A stretch of 64,000 nucleotides of DNA, taken from positions 310,001-374,000 of the forward strand of contig JAMXBD010000399.1 of assembly GCA_024138025.1 (NCBI GenBank), written 5' to 3'. Below are positions 20,871 through 32,415 of this stretch, one piece after another. The notes beneath the pieces were generated by a model. That model was not told the DNA's origin. It saw nothing but the letters and a program-made list of their open reading frames with translations, and did no database searches. Source of the DNA: Combretum micranthum. Its lineage: Eukaryota > Streptophyta > Magnoliopsida > Myrtales > Combretaceae. Every line of letters begins with the position of its first letter. The stretch's first letter is position 1. A program made the translations under genes and the position numbers.

Positions 20871-21897
20871 TTATTATTAGTTGACCGTGAGCTTAAACGG
20901 CGTCGTACCGCAGGATTCGTTAATCTGCTAACCCGGGATGGAGGGCGCAAGTCCATCCACATATGATTTCCGGATGGTCATATGTTTGATGATCACATTT
21001 GTTTGATGCATACACTTGCCTGAATAATTACTTGTTTGACTGGATTATGTTAATTGCGTTATGGAAGTATTGCTCACTAAGCTAGTTAGCTTACGCCCCT
21101 ATAGTTTCTATCTTTTGCAGCACGACTTTATATGGCTTAGGCCAAGACAGCCACAGCGCAGGTACCGGAGATAGGAGTTTCCTAGAAGTTTAATTCATTC
21201 CTTTTTGTGTAGACTTCCATTGGAAACTAAGGACTCTGGATGACTGTAATAGACTGTTATTCTTTTGCGGGGGAATGCCCCTTAGATTTGTAAACTTTAA
21301 CATTATGCGTTTTGATTTATTATCTATGGCTAATGAATGCCTCGTTAAACTGTTTAACTCCATTTGTTGAAGTATTCTATTGTCGTAAAGGAACGCTTTA
21401 CATCTACTTAAGACTTTCGAAGGCCCCGGGTAGGGAACTCGAGAGTCTTACTTAGTATGTGGCGGGCTGTTACATTTAGAATACCCTACGGGGCGTGACA
21501 GAGCCGCTATCATTAGGTACAACTCTTGGACATTAAGGAGCTTTTGATGAGGCCGGGACCTAGACGTAGGCATGGACTTCTAAATGAGTCTTCTAAATTG
21601 GTATTTGAAGGATAATATAAGAGACTTTGAGAGTTTAAGAACTCTTAACGTTTTTGATGGGGGTATGCCTCTTAGATCATGTAATAGAATAAATTTAAAT
21701 GTAACTGTTATGATTTACATTCTTGTTGCTATGTATGTCTCCTTAAAGTATTTCGAAGCAAAGTATGGTCCCTATATATTGAACGTGAGCCTTACACCCG
21801 ATGTTCAAACTCATGAAGAGACTAGGGTTGCCTTACTTGAGTTTAAATATCGACTGTGCCGGACTGTCACGTTTAGGATACCCTTTGGGGTGTGACA

Positions 21898-24081
21898 GGA
21901 TCTGTATACATTAAGAGAGGTTGGTTTCATTTTTTTACTTTGTTTCCTTGGTAAAATTATCCTTGTTGACACTTAGGAAAACTTTGGCAAAGTTTGAGAA
22001 GAAGTTGTAAAAATACATTTTCTAAGTTGTTGTTGACAAGTTTCTTTATTTAGTGACAAGTTTTATAATAAAAAAGTTTAGTTTCATGTTCTGTTATTAG
22101 AGAAAATTTCACTTTAGAATTTGTTCAGACAATAACATTATGATGTTGCATGTATATGGGTATGTAGTATGAAAATGAAAATACAAGAAAGATATAAGAA
22201 GCAAATAATATGCAAGATAATAATATCAAGTATTGGGAACCTTAGCTTCATCAAGGTAATCCAATCAAGTACTGAGAGCCTTAGCTTCATTAAGGTAATC
22301 CGGCCAAGTACTGGGAGACTTAGCTTCATCAAGGCAACCCAGGACTAAGAATAGACTAGTCCCAAAAAGAAAAGAAAAAGAAAGAAAAGAAAAAGCAATA
22401 ACAAGGGCATTGAGAATAGCAAAAGCAAGTTAGTAAGAGTTAGTAACCATTTAGACTCTATGAAATATATAGATATACATATAGATAATATATATATTTT
22501 TTGTTAAGTTAGAAGCATAATAACAATAAATCATAAGTCATTATAATAACAAGATAATAAAAATAAGAACTTTTTGGCTTGTGCAAGAACAAAACATGAA
22601 CATATTGTTGCTTCTACAAATCATATGAGTTTTAAGAAACAACACCATTGTCATGCTAAGTTATATGATATTGGTAAATAGATGGTTGAAAGCTTTACCT
22701 AAGAGTGTTTTTGTTGAAGGATGAGGATGATAGATGTAGATTATGTGGGTAATGGTAAATGATTTATAAGTAGAAAAGGATTGTGTAGAGAAAGATTTTG
22801 GAAAAATTTGGTTGTAGAGAGTTCTGGTAGAGAGGAATTGTGAAGAGAGGGTTTGTGAAAAAATTTTGAGAGAGTTTTGTTATATAAAATGAATGTGTAA
22901 AAAAAAAATGGAGGGAAATGAGATATTTATAGTTGAAGATTAAGGGAAATTGTGTGTAATAAAATAAATTAAAAAAGAAAAATTGAGTGGAAAGTACAAG
23001 AGGAGGGGTTGGTGGTGGGAGGGGGTGTCGGCCATTGAAAGAGGGGGGAGAGAGAGATTAAATTTGTAATTTTTGTAAGAAAATAATTAATATGTAAGAT
23101 ATGATTTGATAGAAGATACATTAGAATGGTAAAAAGTAAGAAAATAGGTATATAGGTAATAAGAATAGGTAGTAAGGAAAAGTAATAGAATTAGATGAAT
23201 AGTAATAAATAGCAGACTAGACAAATAAAATACCGGTAGTAATAAAAATATGCGTAAACAAGCTATATTAGATATTTTTAAATTTCGAAAAAATTCTAAA
23301 ACTGATATTTTTGGAATCCTTATATCATTACGAGTCTAACGGTATTATCAAAATAATTTTATTATCTGTTGTACCGAGGCACGGTTTTGAAAACTGATCC
23401 CGTTTGGATTCAAAAGATACTAGAATTTTACGAATATGATATTTTTAAGCTTCTTTATATTATTATGAACTATTATAAAAAATTATTTTAGTTCCATTGC
23501 TTAGGGTTTAAGAGCGCGGGATTGTCGGATCTAAACACTAAGGTTTGTTGTAGATTTTGTTGACTTTTAGAGTTCCGGTTGACTTCCGACTTGTTGATTT
23601 ATTCGCAATTCTTAAAATTTTAGGGTTTTTTAACTTGTTATATTTTTTTGTTGAATATTTATGTTTTATTTTATTTTATTGGTGATTTATTTAATATTTT
23701 CTAGTTTTCGGGATTATTTAACCAAGTCTAAGGTTATGGGTTGACTCCGTTTGGATTTTGGTAATTGAAAATTTTTATTCTAAAATTCATCGAAGGATTT
23801 AAGGTTTTAGTTTTTTTTGTCGAGCGTTATTTCGATTTATCATTTTGATTTGCATGTTAGACATCAGATAGATGATTTGATTGGCATACGGATGTTAAAT
23901 CAATTGATTGTATGATTTTCCATTTTGTTTTGAGGGTTCTCTTTTTCTTGAGATTAAGAATTTTTGTATTTGATCTTATTTAGAATTCGGTTTTAACTTA
24001 AGTCCATTTTCAAAGTTTCGGTTTTGATGTTTGACTTCTAGAATTATTTTCTAAGAATTATGAAAAATGCAGGGGTTTACA
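21898..24081 (-). mobile_element. Family A LTR fragment (5' part) inserted in Athila pol
   Basis: This minus-strand fragment corresponds to roughly 50040-51942 of the complete copy. It holds the TATA complement (TATTTATA near 22926) and ends GGGGTTTACA at 24081. The opposite end (TGTCAC) is absent, so it was truncated, probably when the plus-strand copy at 17414-21897 arrived. The right flank is TGGTT, inside the Athila RNase H start. Confidence 0.8.
22225..22343 (-). repeat. Three 39-40 bp tandem repeats in family A LTR
   Basis: Each unit has the core CAAGTACTGRGAGCCTTAGC followed by TTCATCAAGGTAATCC. The homologous region of the copy at 48173-51942 (50360-50720) has longer, more diverged repeats with cores such as GGAGTCTTAG and AAGGCT. 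Confidence 0.8.
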
Positions 24082-25210
24082 TGGTTCTAGCCAGGTGGTT
24101 TGATAATTGGAATAGAAATCAGCTTCTCCTTCATCTTATCAAAAGCAGACTTGCAGGATTCATCAAATTCAAATGCCACATCTTTTTGCAACAATCTACA
24201 TAGGGGCTAAGTGATCTTTGAAAAATCCTTGATAAAGCACCTATAAAAACCTGCACTTCCAAGAAAAGAAGGAACTTCTCATACACTTACGGGATAAGGC
24301 AACGATTTAATCACTTCTATCTTAGCCTTATCAACTTCAAGTTCCCTCAAAAATACAATATGCCCTAGAATAAGACCTTAATCAACCATAAAATGGCATT
24401 TTTCATAATTTGGGACAAGGTTGTTTCCATGCATTTGTTAAGCACTTTTGTAAGGTGAGTAAGACATGAGTCAAATATATCACCATAGAAAGTGAAGTCA
24501 TCCATGAAAACCTCTATGATGTTTTCTACATAATCTAAAAAGATTCTAACCATACACCCTTGAAATGTAGCAGGGGCGTTGTATAGTCTAAATGGCATCC
24601 TTTTATATGCAAAATTTCCAAATGGGCATGTGAATGTGGTCTTCACTTGATCTTCAAGTGCAACTAGAATTTGATGAAAGCCTGAATAGCCATCAAGACA
24701 ATAGTAATGAGAATGTCCAGCTAATCGCTCAAGCATTTGATTGATAAAAGGAAGAGGAAAATGATCTTTTCTAGTAGATGCATTTAACTTCCTATAGTCA
24801 ACACAGACCCTCCATCCATTTTGAACACGAGTAAGTACCAACTCACCATCAAAATTTTCAATCACAGTTAAGCCTGATTTCTTAGGATCAACTTGAATTG
24901 GACTTACCCATTTACATCAGAAATTGGATAGATCATACTTGCATCAAGAAGTTTCAAGATCTCTTTCTTTACCACTTCCATCATAGGTAGATTTAATCGG
25001 CGCTGGACTTCTCTAGAAGGCTTGCAATTTTCCTCTAATAGGATATTATGCATGCATGTGGAAGGGCTCAACCCTTTTATGTCAGCAATGGTAAATCCAA
25101 TGGCTTCATTGTACTTCCTAAGCACCTGAATCAACTCGTCTTCTTCTAAAGCACTCAGTTTGTTGGAGATTTCCACTACAAGAGTTTCCTTTTCTCCCAT
25201 AAATATGTAC
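24082..25210 (-). pseudogene. Athila reverse transcriptase and RNase H start (element 1)
   Basis: Read on the minus strand, 25200-24904 gives the linker before RT (KGLSPSTCMHNILLEENCKP, REVQRRLNLPMMEVVKKEIL, LLDASMIYPISD). 24865-24365 gives the RT core: WRVCVDYRKLNASTRKDHFP, LPFINQMLERLAGHSHYYCL, DGYSGFHQI, and the catalytic box as VFMDDFTFYG. After a stop, the connection reads VREVPSFLGSAGFYRCFIKD and DVAFEFDESCKSAFDKMKEK up to the LTR insertion at 24081. Frameshifts at about 24866-24904 and stops mark it as dead. It would copy element RNA into DNA. Confidence 0.9.
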
Positions 25211-26314
25211 TTTAGATGATCTGATAAGGGTTTCTAGTCGAACTTCGGTGCTTGTACAATAAAAGGAAGGAGTTTTGTGTTAGAGGAAGGTAACTCAATG
25301 TAAAACATACCATACTTTAAAGGTTTTAATGATTCTAATTCATGCATGGTGTCCTACAAATAAGGGGATATCACAAACTTCTTTTCAATCTTCTTCAATT
25401 TCTTAACACTGAAACTCCTTTCAAGTGTAATTTTTAACTTATCATCATCAATCAAATCAAATGTTTTATGTGCTAATGGGTCTGTAACATGCATCACAAA
25501 AATAGGAGAAATGTCACTAAGATATTTCATGGCATCATATACATTGAATTTAATAATCACACCATCAAATCCCATAGTGAGTGTACCATCATGCACATCA
25601 ATTTTCATTATAAATGTCTTAAGAAATGGTCTCTCTAACAAAATTAATGATGGATTAAGAGAATCATCATTTTCCATGTCAAGAACATAAAAATCAGTAG
25701 GGAAAACCAACCCATTCACTTGCATTAGAACATCTTCTAAGACACATTTAGGTTATACATTAGACCTATCAATAAGTTGAATAATCACACTTGTTTCCTT
25801 TAATGGACCAACATTCAGACATCAGAGGCATAACATTGATTGAAGCACCTAAATCACACGTGACATTTGCAATCTGACCATTACCTATTTTACAAGGAAT
25901 GGTGAACATACCTGGATCCTTGCATTTAGGAGGAGGCTTCCTCTGAAGTATAGCTAAAACGTTCTCTCCTACACTTATCTTTTCATTTCCCTTCAGCTTT
26001 TTCTTGTTAGTGCACAAATCTTTAAGAAACTTCGCATACCGAGGTACTTGTTTAATGGCATCAGGTAAAGGGATATTTAGCTCAACCTTGTGAAAAGTAT
26101 CAAGAATCTCCTTTTCTTCCTCCTCTTTCTTGGACTTAGTCAATCTAGAAGGAAAAAGATGTGTTGGCACCATTTCCTTGAGTGGTTCAACTGAAGGTCC
26201 TCCAATTTGATTGTCTTGAATGTGTTGGGTCATTACCTCTTTTTTAGTTTCTTCCTCCGATTTATTCTGGCTTGCCTTCTTGTTGGATTCTTGAAATTTC
26301 TTGCCACTTATCAA
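25211..26314 (-). pseudogene. Athila gag C-terminus and protease (element 1)
   Basis: The minus-strand frame 26314-25769 holds a lysine/glutamate-rich stretch, then KVELNIPLPDAIKQVPRYAK, FLKDLCTNKKKL, and DPGMFTIPCKIGNGQ, leading to the aspartic protease active site as TCDLGASINVMP. After frame breaks, 25725-25354 continues the retropepsin fold (VFPTDFYVLDME, LILLERPFLKT, with LLERPFL in place of the usual ILGRPFL). Catalytic Asp is present in the DLGAS box. Stops and frameshifts near 25726-25768 separate the parts. Its job would be cleavage of the Gag-Pol polyprotein. Confidence 0.85.
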
Positions 26315-27620
26315 AGAAATTGCGTTAACACTTTGTTTGGATTATTAATAGTCTGAGAAGGCAATTTATTTTGGGATTCTAACCTACTCACGGAGGATGC
26401 AAGCTGACTCATTCGATTCTCCAAGTTTTGAATGCTTTGCTTTGTCTCATCTTGAAATTGCTTTATGTTAATGGCTAGTGATTTTACAATTTCTTCCAGA
26501 GACATATCCGAACTTGAAGAAGGTTGTGGTGCTGGATTTTGTGGTCTTGGCTAATACTGTTGGAAGTTTCTAGGTCCATAGCTGAAGTTAGGATAATCTA
26601 GGATTGTAAGTATTTGAATAAGGATCATGTTTCCTTTGTGGTAGTCTTGGAAATCCTCCTATTGCATTGGCATGTTCATGTGAGTCCTCATGAAGTGTAG
26701 GACGCATATCAGTGGCATGGTTAGGAGCAGCACATATCTCGCATGCTTTGACCTGTTGTTGATTTCTTACAGCCATTTACTAAAGAGAAGTTAGATTGGA
26801 AATTTGATTTTCAAGATGAGAAAAATTTACCTCATTAACCTTCCTTGTTGAGGAATCATGTCGGAATCCAAATTGTTGTGAATTAGCAGCCATAAGAGAA
26901 ATCAATTCCCTAGCCTGACCATGGGTTTTGTTCACTATAGTACCTCCACTAGCTACACCCATCATCTTCCTCTCCATAAGAAGTAATCCTTCATAGAAGT
27001 ATTAGATGAGGATTTGTTATGGAATCCCATGTTATCAGCAACTTGCATACAATTGCTTGAACTTCTCCCAGTATTCATGAAGGTTCTTTATGTCTCTGTT
27101 TAATTCCACAAATTTCCCTTCTAATACCAGCATCTCTAGTAGTAAGGAAAAATTTGTCCAGTAATAATTTGACCATGTCAGCCAAGTAGTGATAGAACCT
27201 GGAGGTAGATAAAACAACCAATTCGTTGCTTTATCCCTTAATGAAAATGAAAAAGCATGCAACTTGATTTGCTCCTCAGTACTTCTTGTGGCCTCATACT
27301 AGAGCACACCACATGAAATTCCTTCAAGTGTTTGTGAGGATCTTCATTTTCAAGGCCATGAAAGGTGGGCAGCAAGTGTATCAAGCCATATTTTAACTCA
27401 AAGGCCACATTCAACTCTAGATATTGAATGCAAAGCAGTTGCTGAGTCGAATCTGGTGTAACTGATTCTCTTAATGTTATCTCCTAATTAGCCATTTCTT
27501 GTTCTTCCATTTTAGATTCTTCTTTTTCAGACTCACAGGATGATTCAACTAAATCAAGGGCAAGGTTCAATCCAGGAGATGAAGATGAAGTGGCATCTTT
27601 TGCACGCAATTTAGCTTCTT
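26315..27620 (-). pseudogene. Athila gag (element 1)
   Basis: Minus-strand fragments in order from 27262 to 26311: the retrotransposon capsid-like region (AFSFSLRDKATNWLFYLPPG, SITTWLTWSNYYWTNF, YEWEKFKQLYASC-like end), a middle part (27034-26780, with KTHGQARELISLMAANSQQF), a zinc knuckle start at CEICAAPNHATDM whose last Cys is replaced by Arg, and a short coiled-coil-like helix (QSIQNLENRMSQLASSVSRL). Several stops and frame changes break it. Before 27300 the N-terminus is poorly preserved. It would form the particle that packages element RNA. Confidence 0.82.
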
Positions 27621-27724
27621 TTCACAATTTCCTAGTTGCCTTCTCAATTTCTGGATCGAATTCAAGGTCACCTGTATTAGAAGAACGAGTCATAAAGGAA
27701 AATAAAAATAAAATTTCAACACTA

Positions 27725-27749
27725 ATCCCTGAAAACAGCGCAAAAAATT
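27725..27749 (-). other. Primer binding site of Athila element 1
   Basis: On the minus strand the sequence after the 5' LTR reads TTTTTTGCGCTGTTTTCAGG and then GATTA. It is a decayed form of the usual Athila primer site (TTGGCGCCGTTGCCGGGGA). It fixes the left border of the 5' LTR at 27750. Confidence 0.6.
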
Positions 27750-28743
27750 TGGTGGGTGTTGAATCCGACAAATATATATAATCCTACTCTTAAAACGTAT
27801 AACTTTTATATAGCAATGAGTAGGGTTGATGCACAAAAATTGGTGAAATCTATTTCTATTCAAAGATTAGAATAAGGAAAGAAGGGGGGTTTTGTGAAAT
27901 TCAAATAAAATTAATTATTTCTTAAAAAAAGCAATCACAGTTTAAGACTTAATTCAATATCAAAGGATTCCTAACAAAAGGTATTACCACAACTCAGTTC
28001 AAAGAAGTGACCATTGATGCAAAAATCTTTGTTCTTCATCTCGGATAAATTGATTATGGTTGTTAACAAGTTATAACAACCTATCTCTCCATACTTAATC
28101 GATAACCAAAACAAGCTCTTTGATTATTTTTCCTTTCGACTAAAAAACCCTAAACAAGTCCTTTAGGGTTTAATTTATCAAAAGCATAAAAAACAAGAGA
28201 GACAATCAATTTTGACCAAAAAATCAAACGCTTGACCTATTTAGATCAGGTTATATATCCTCATAACATAATTCGATTACCTATCTCATAATCAATCATG
28301 CTATTGTGTCATAGATATTAGAACAATCAAACAATGACGGATTTGATATTCTAATTGACTGATTATCACCCTGCTTACTGAATATAAGGGAGTGTTTGGT
28401 TCCCATGGTTTTGTGGGACAGGACTGGACAAAATATATTATCCCTTGTTTGGTTGTTTTCTTTTGGGCTTGGGACTGGACAAGAGGTCTTTAAGGGATTG
28501 GACAACTTCTAAAAAAATTGTCCCATGTGGATAATGGAACAAGAAATTGTAGCACTGGACAACCAAGCCATTTCTTTTACAAGCCCAATTTTATCCTTAT
28601 TCAAATTAGCAAATTTCAAAATTATCCCCCTCTACTGCAACGCTTGAATATGAACCCTAACCCTAACTCAGTTTTATTTGCTACTTCAATGCCTGATCTT
28701 GAGCCCTAACCCAAACTCGGTGAGTCATTCTACTTCAACACCA

Positions 28744-28778
28744 GCTTTGTAACTCTCTCTCTCTCTCTCTCTCTCTCG
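28744..28778 (+). repeat. CT microsatellite
   Basis: A run of about 17 TC units lies between the left TIR and the captured gene fragment. In plants, such tracts are common in 5' leaders. Confidence 0.85.
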
Positions 28779-29220
28779 TTTTCCATGGAAATGGATTTTA
28801 ATGGAATTTACTTTTGTTTGACTTTGCAGACAAATCTCCTCTAATAAGTGCAAGAAGTAAGTTAATTATCTTATTTATCTTACATATACTTGTTCACGGT
28901 CTTGTTTTACTTTGTTATTAAGTTTGAAAAAATTGTAATCTTGAAATAAGACAACGAAGTTTCCTTCTTCACTTAATTATCTTATTCATCTTTTAGGATA
29001 ATCGAAGTTTCCTAGTTTAGGATTGCATGAGTTTAATGAGTATAAGAAAAGTTGGATGATTTAATCTTTTTCATATTGTTTCGGGTGTTGCTTTATTTTT
29101 TGTTTGGGGAGAAATCAGGCCATGCTTCCAAAGAATTCAGAGTCCCATCTCTGTTTTTTGTTGTTTGTTGTTTGGGGATAATCCATTGGTCTTGCAATGC
29201 TGTTTGCAACAAGAGTAAAT

Positions 29221-29387
29221 ATGGTTTCTGATATGGACATGGTGTTCTATGTTCTATGGATTTGTTGTGATGGCATTGATTGATGCTAGGAAAGTGTTTG
29301 AGGGGATTGTGAATAAGGATATGGTTTCATGAATTGGAATGATGACTTGTTTTGCTGAAAATGAGTGTTTTGGTATAATTTTTTTAA
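29221..29387 (+). pseudogene. PPR (pentatricopeptide repeat) protein gene fragment
   Basis: The plus strand reads MVSDMDMVFYVLWICCDGID, then after a one-base shift DARKVFEGIVNKDMVS, a stop, and GMMTCFAENECF. This matches the signature of plant PLS-type PPR repeats (MYxKCGxIDDARKVFxxIxxKDMVSWTxMIxxFAEN). Such proteins bind organelle RNA. Only about one and a half repeats are recognisable. The frameshift and stop (TGA in place of the usual Trp codon TGG) make it nonfunctional. It lies inside the PIF/Harbinger element, so it was probably captured with it. Alternative: chance similarity, judged unlikely because the spacing of conserved residues fits throughout. Confidence 0.6.
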
Positions 29388-31030
29388 TTATCATAAATGC
29401 TGGTTAAAATGTTGATTGAGAAAATTGTTGGTGTAATGTGGTGTTGTTCTGGGGTTGTTTAAGCATGAAGGATATCATGTTTGAATTGATGAAATTCCCC
29501 TTATGTTTTCTGCCTGTCTATGTAAAAAGTGAAACCAGAAAATGTTGTTTTTGGGTTTAAAAAATGTCACTTTTTTTTTTTTAACTTGAAGAATCTTTCC
29601 CATTCGAAAAAAGAACTGCTCTTTGTTTCGTTTCCCATTTCTTTATTTTTTCCAGTTCAGGTACTTGTTTACCATACCCCTGCTGTTACAGGTCATAAAT
29701 ATGATAACATGGTTTGAAACTCAAAACTCATTGTACATTAATTAGTATATAATTCTATTTCGTTTTGGATCGTGAAGAGGTTGGGTTCCTCTTTATCTTT
29801 TTAATTCATTTATTACCTGGTCTTTTTGTGTTCACATGAGACTTTGCATGAAAACACAAGCAGCTGCCAATGCCTTACCCTTGTAACTGCTCTTTATAGT
29901 CTTACCAATATTAGAACCAATATTTATTACCTGGTCTTTTAATGGAGAAGATGAATGTGAAACATCAATGATGGAATTGCCTATTACTAGTACTGTTATG
30001 CGTCCCAGAATAATTATTCGTCACTTATTCTTACACCTTGCGTGTAGCAACAAATGAATGTTTTCATCATAGGGTCTTCAATCAACATTGTCCTACAATA
30101 TAGTCATATGATATATATATAATATTATACTATTATATTTTGGTCATGACTTGATGATAGAGATGGGCTGTCCTTTCTCTGGTTAAGTAAAACTAATGGG
30201 ATGCCATACAGATTTTGTTGGCTTAGTCTGTAACAGCCACTAATGACCTTCTAAATTCCTAAAATCTTTACCTGGAATCGTGCTAAGAAGCATGTGGGTA
30301 AAAGTGATACCAGTCATACCTAGCAATGTAGCAATGTCATATTTATAATACATTTTTCTTTCATCCATCAGGTGATTACCTGTTTTTCTTAGTCCAAATT
30401 TGGGTTCTGACGTCTTTAATTCCTTGAACTGATTGTTCTCTTCTATGGAGGAATTTATTGCTCTTTGAACACAAATCCAGGTTCTATTAGCTGGGAAAAG
30501 ACATGATATTTTAGATCATTGTATTGAGTTTACATGTCATGTCAAATTCGCATTCAAATGAAAAATGATCTAGTATCAGTTAGATACTGAAGTGCATTAA
30601 CTTTATAATTATGTCCAATCGTGTCACATTTGAATTAGTTGTGCGTATTCGACATAGTATTCAAGTTTTATGTATAGAGTGCAACTCCAGATACTCCAGA
30701 ATGAAAAATTTACAAGTTTGTGTAGATACTTTCCATCATATTTTGGTCCGGCTATTGTTTTAATCATGTTTGCTACGGGTGCTAAAGGACAGCTGTGTAG
30801 TTTCCCAAAAAAGAAAAAAGTAACAAAAGAGCAACAATGTTAGTATCAACAATGTTAGTATCAACTATTGTTTTAATCATGATGTTGATATTTTATTCTA
30901 TGATTGGCGTTTTGTCTTATATATCCATCTTTCATCCTATTCTTCTTATACCAAACATGTTCTACTGGATTTTCTAATTTTTGAGTTTAAAATTCCTCTA
31001 TAATTATTTGTCTTGCATTTTCTACAGATA

Positions 31031-32415
31031 ATGGATCAACATGAGATTTTCATTTGCCTTCTTGGATTAAGGATTTATGTCAATATGCTTATAATGGCTG
31101 CTGCTGGTTTTTTTTACATGAACTTTATTTTGGCAAGAGAGGTAGAGAAAGGAGTATTGGATGAACGAACATTAGCTAGGCATGAAACACGTAGAGAAGT
31201 GATTGATTCGCTTACAAAAGGAAGTGATACAAATTGCATATGGGAATTGAGGATGTGTAGGAATACTTTCGCGCATCTTTGTGAGCTTCTTAGGGTGCGA
31301 GGGGGAATGCACACTAATGGAAGGACTACAGTTGAAGAACAAGTTGCTATTTTCCTCAATATACTTGCACATCACACAAAGAATAGGAATATTCAAGTGA
31401 GATTTTGTAGATCAGGTGAGACTATTAGTAGAAATTGCCATCAAGTTTTGGCTGCTATTTTGAGGTTAGAAGATGTGTTACTTGCAAAACCAGATCCTGT
31501 AGCACAAGATTGCACTGATGAAAGGTGGAAGTGGTTTAAGGTATTAATTTAATTTTTTTTAAACTCATTCACAATAGGCCAAATTTATTATAATGTGTCG
31601 ATAATCATTTTTTTTTTTTTGCTTGTTTTGAGACTTATTAGGGATGTCTAGGAGCATTAGATGGTACCTATATTGCAGTGACGACACCTACTACAGATAG
31701 ACCTAGATATCGAACAAGGAAAGGGCATCTTGCAACAAATGTTTTGGGTGTATGTACCCGTGACCTAAGATTTGCTTATGTATTAGCAGGATGGGAAGGG
31801 TCCGCATCGGACTCTAGAGTATTGCATGACGCAGTTATTCGGTCTAATGGTTTAAGAGTTCCAACTGGTATGTGCATAAAAAGAAATCATATTTCATTTT
31901 ATTTTTAAAGCAATAAAATTGTATTTAAATTTATGATGTTGCATTTATTTATAGGTTCGTATTATCTCGTGGATGGTGGATACACTAATGGGCCAGGCTT
32001 TCTTGCCCCTTTCAGAGGTAGACGTTATCATATTCAAGAATGGGCTGCAGGTCGACGTGCACCACAAAATCGTGAGGAATTATTTAATTATAGGCACGCA
32101 AAGGCCAGAAATGTTATAGAAAGATGTTTTGGAATTTTGAAGAAACGATGGGGTATTCTAAGGAGTCCTTCATTTTACCCGATTAAAATACAATGTCGAA
32201 TGATACTAGCATGTTGTTTACTGCACAATTTCATTCGAATGTACATGCCACTAGATCCATTGGAGCATGCTCCAATAGAAGGCGATGAAGTTCCTATTGG
32301 GGAAGATGGTATCAATACCATTGGAACGATAGAGGCTACTGTGGATTGGACTCAAATGAGAAACAATCTAGCACAAGAAATGTACGACGAATGGAGGGCA
32401 CGTCGTAGAAATTAA
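31031..32415 (+). CDS. PIF/Harbinger transposase (DDE superfamily), three exons, apparently intact
   Basis: Proposed exons are 31031-31540, 31642-31867 and 31955-32415, about 398 residues. Splice sites are canonical and keep the frame: AAG/gtatta with ttattag/GG, and ACTG/gtatgt with tatag/GT. The start is the first ATG after a likely acceptor (ttctacag at 31019-31026). The N-terminal helix-rich part has [18 protein letters not shown] and [20 protein letters not shown], a fold typical of the family. Catalytic positions: first Asp in [11 protein letters not shown], second Asp in [11 protein letters not shown], Glu in [19 protein letters not shown]. The end has CCLLHNFIR. No stop interrupts the model. 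The enzyme would cut and join the TIR ends in the nucleus. The first residues (hydrophobic [20 protein letters not shown]) and the true start are uncertain. Confidence 0.87.

Larger units (their letters stand above)
18124..21500 (+). mobile_element. Family A solo LTR, TSD GAGCC
   Basis: This 3377-bp LTR starts TGTAAACCCTGG and ends CTACGGGGCGTGACA. It is flanked by a perfect duplication GAGCC (18119-18123 and 21501-21505). It sits inside another plus-strand LTR of the same family. It contains a 38-bp poly-C run and a 30-bp tandem repeat. There is no retroelement coding sequence, so it is a solo LTR. Confidence 0.9.
17414..21897 (+). mobile_element. Family A LTR fragment, 5'-truncated, split by a nested copy
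   Basis: The 3' part of a plus-strand family A LTR occupies 17422-18123 and 21501-21897. Its left part aligns with 20530-21130 of the nested copy (for example GTAGTGGCA near 17431 and 20541, and CACTAAGCT near 18050). It ends in CCCTTTGGGGTGTGACA at 21897. The 5' 2.4 kb or so are missing. It is interrupted at GAGCC by the solo LTR at 18124-21500. The ORF at 21584-21895 lies within this LTR and is not recognised as a gene. Confidence 0.8.

Noticed and set aside
21584..21895. 103-codon ORF near the end of a family A LTR
   Set aside because: Wholly inside the LTR 3' region; it is not open in the other copies and no domain is seen.
22225..22343. CRISPR-like array
   Set aside because: Three adjacent tandem units without spacers, inside a plant LTR.
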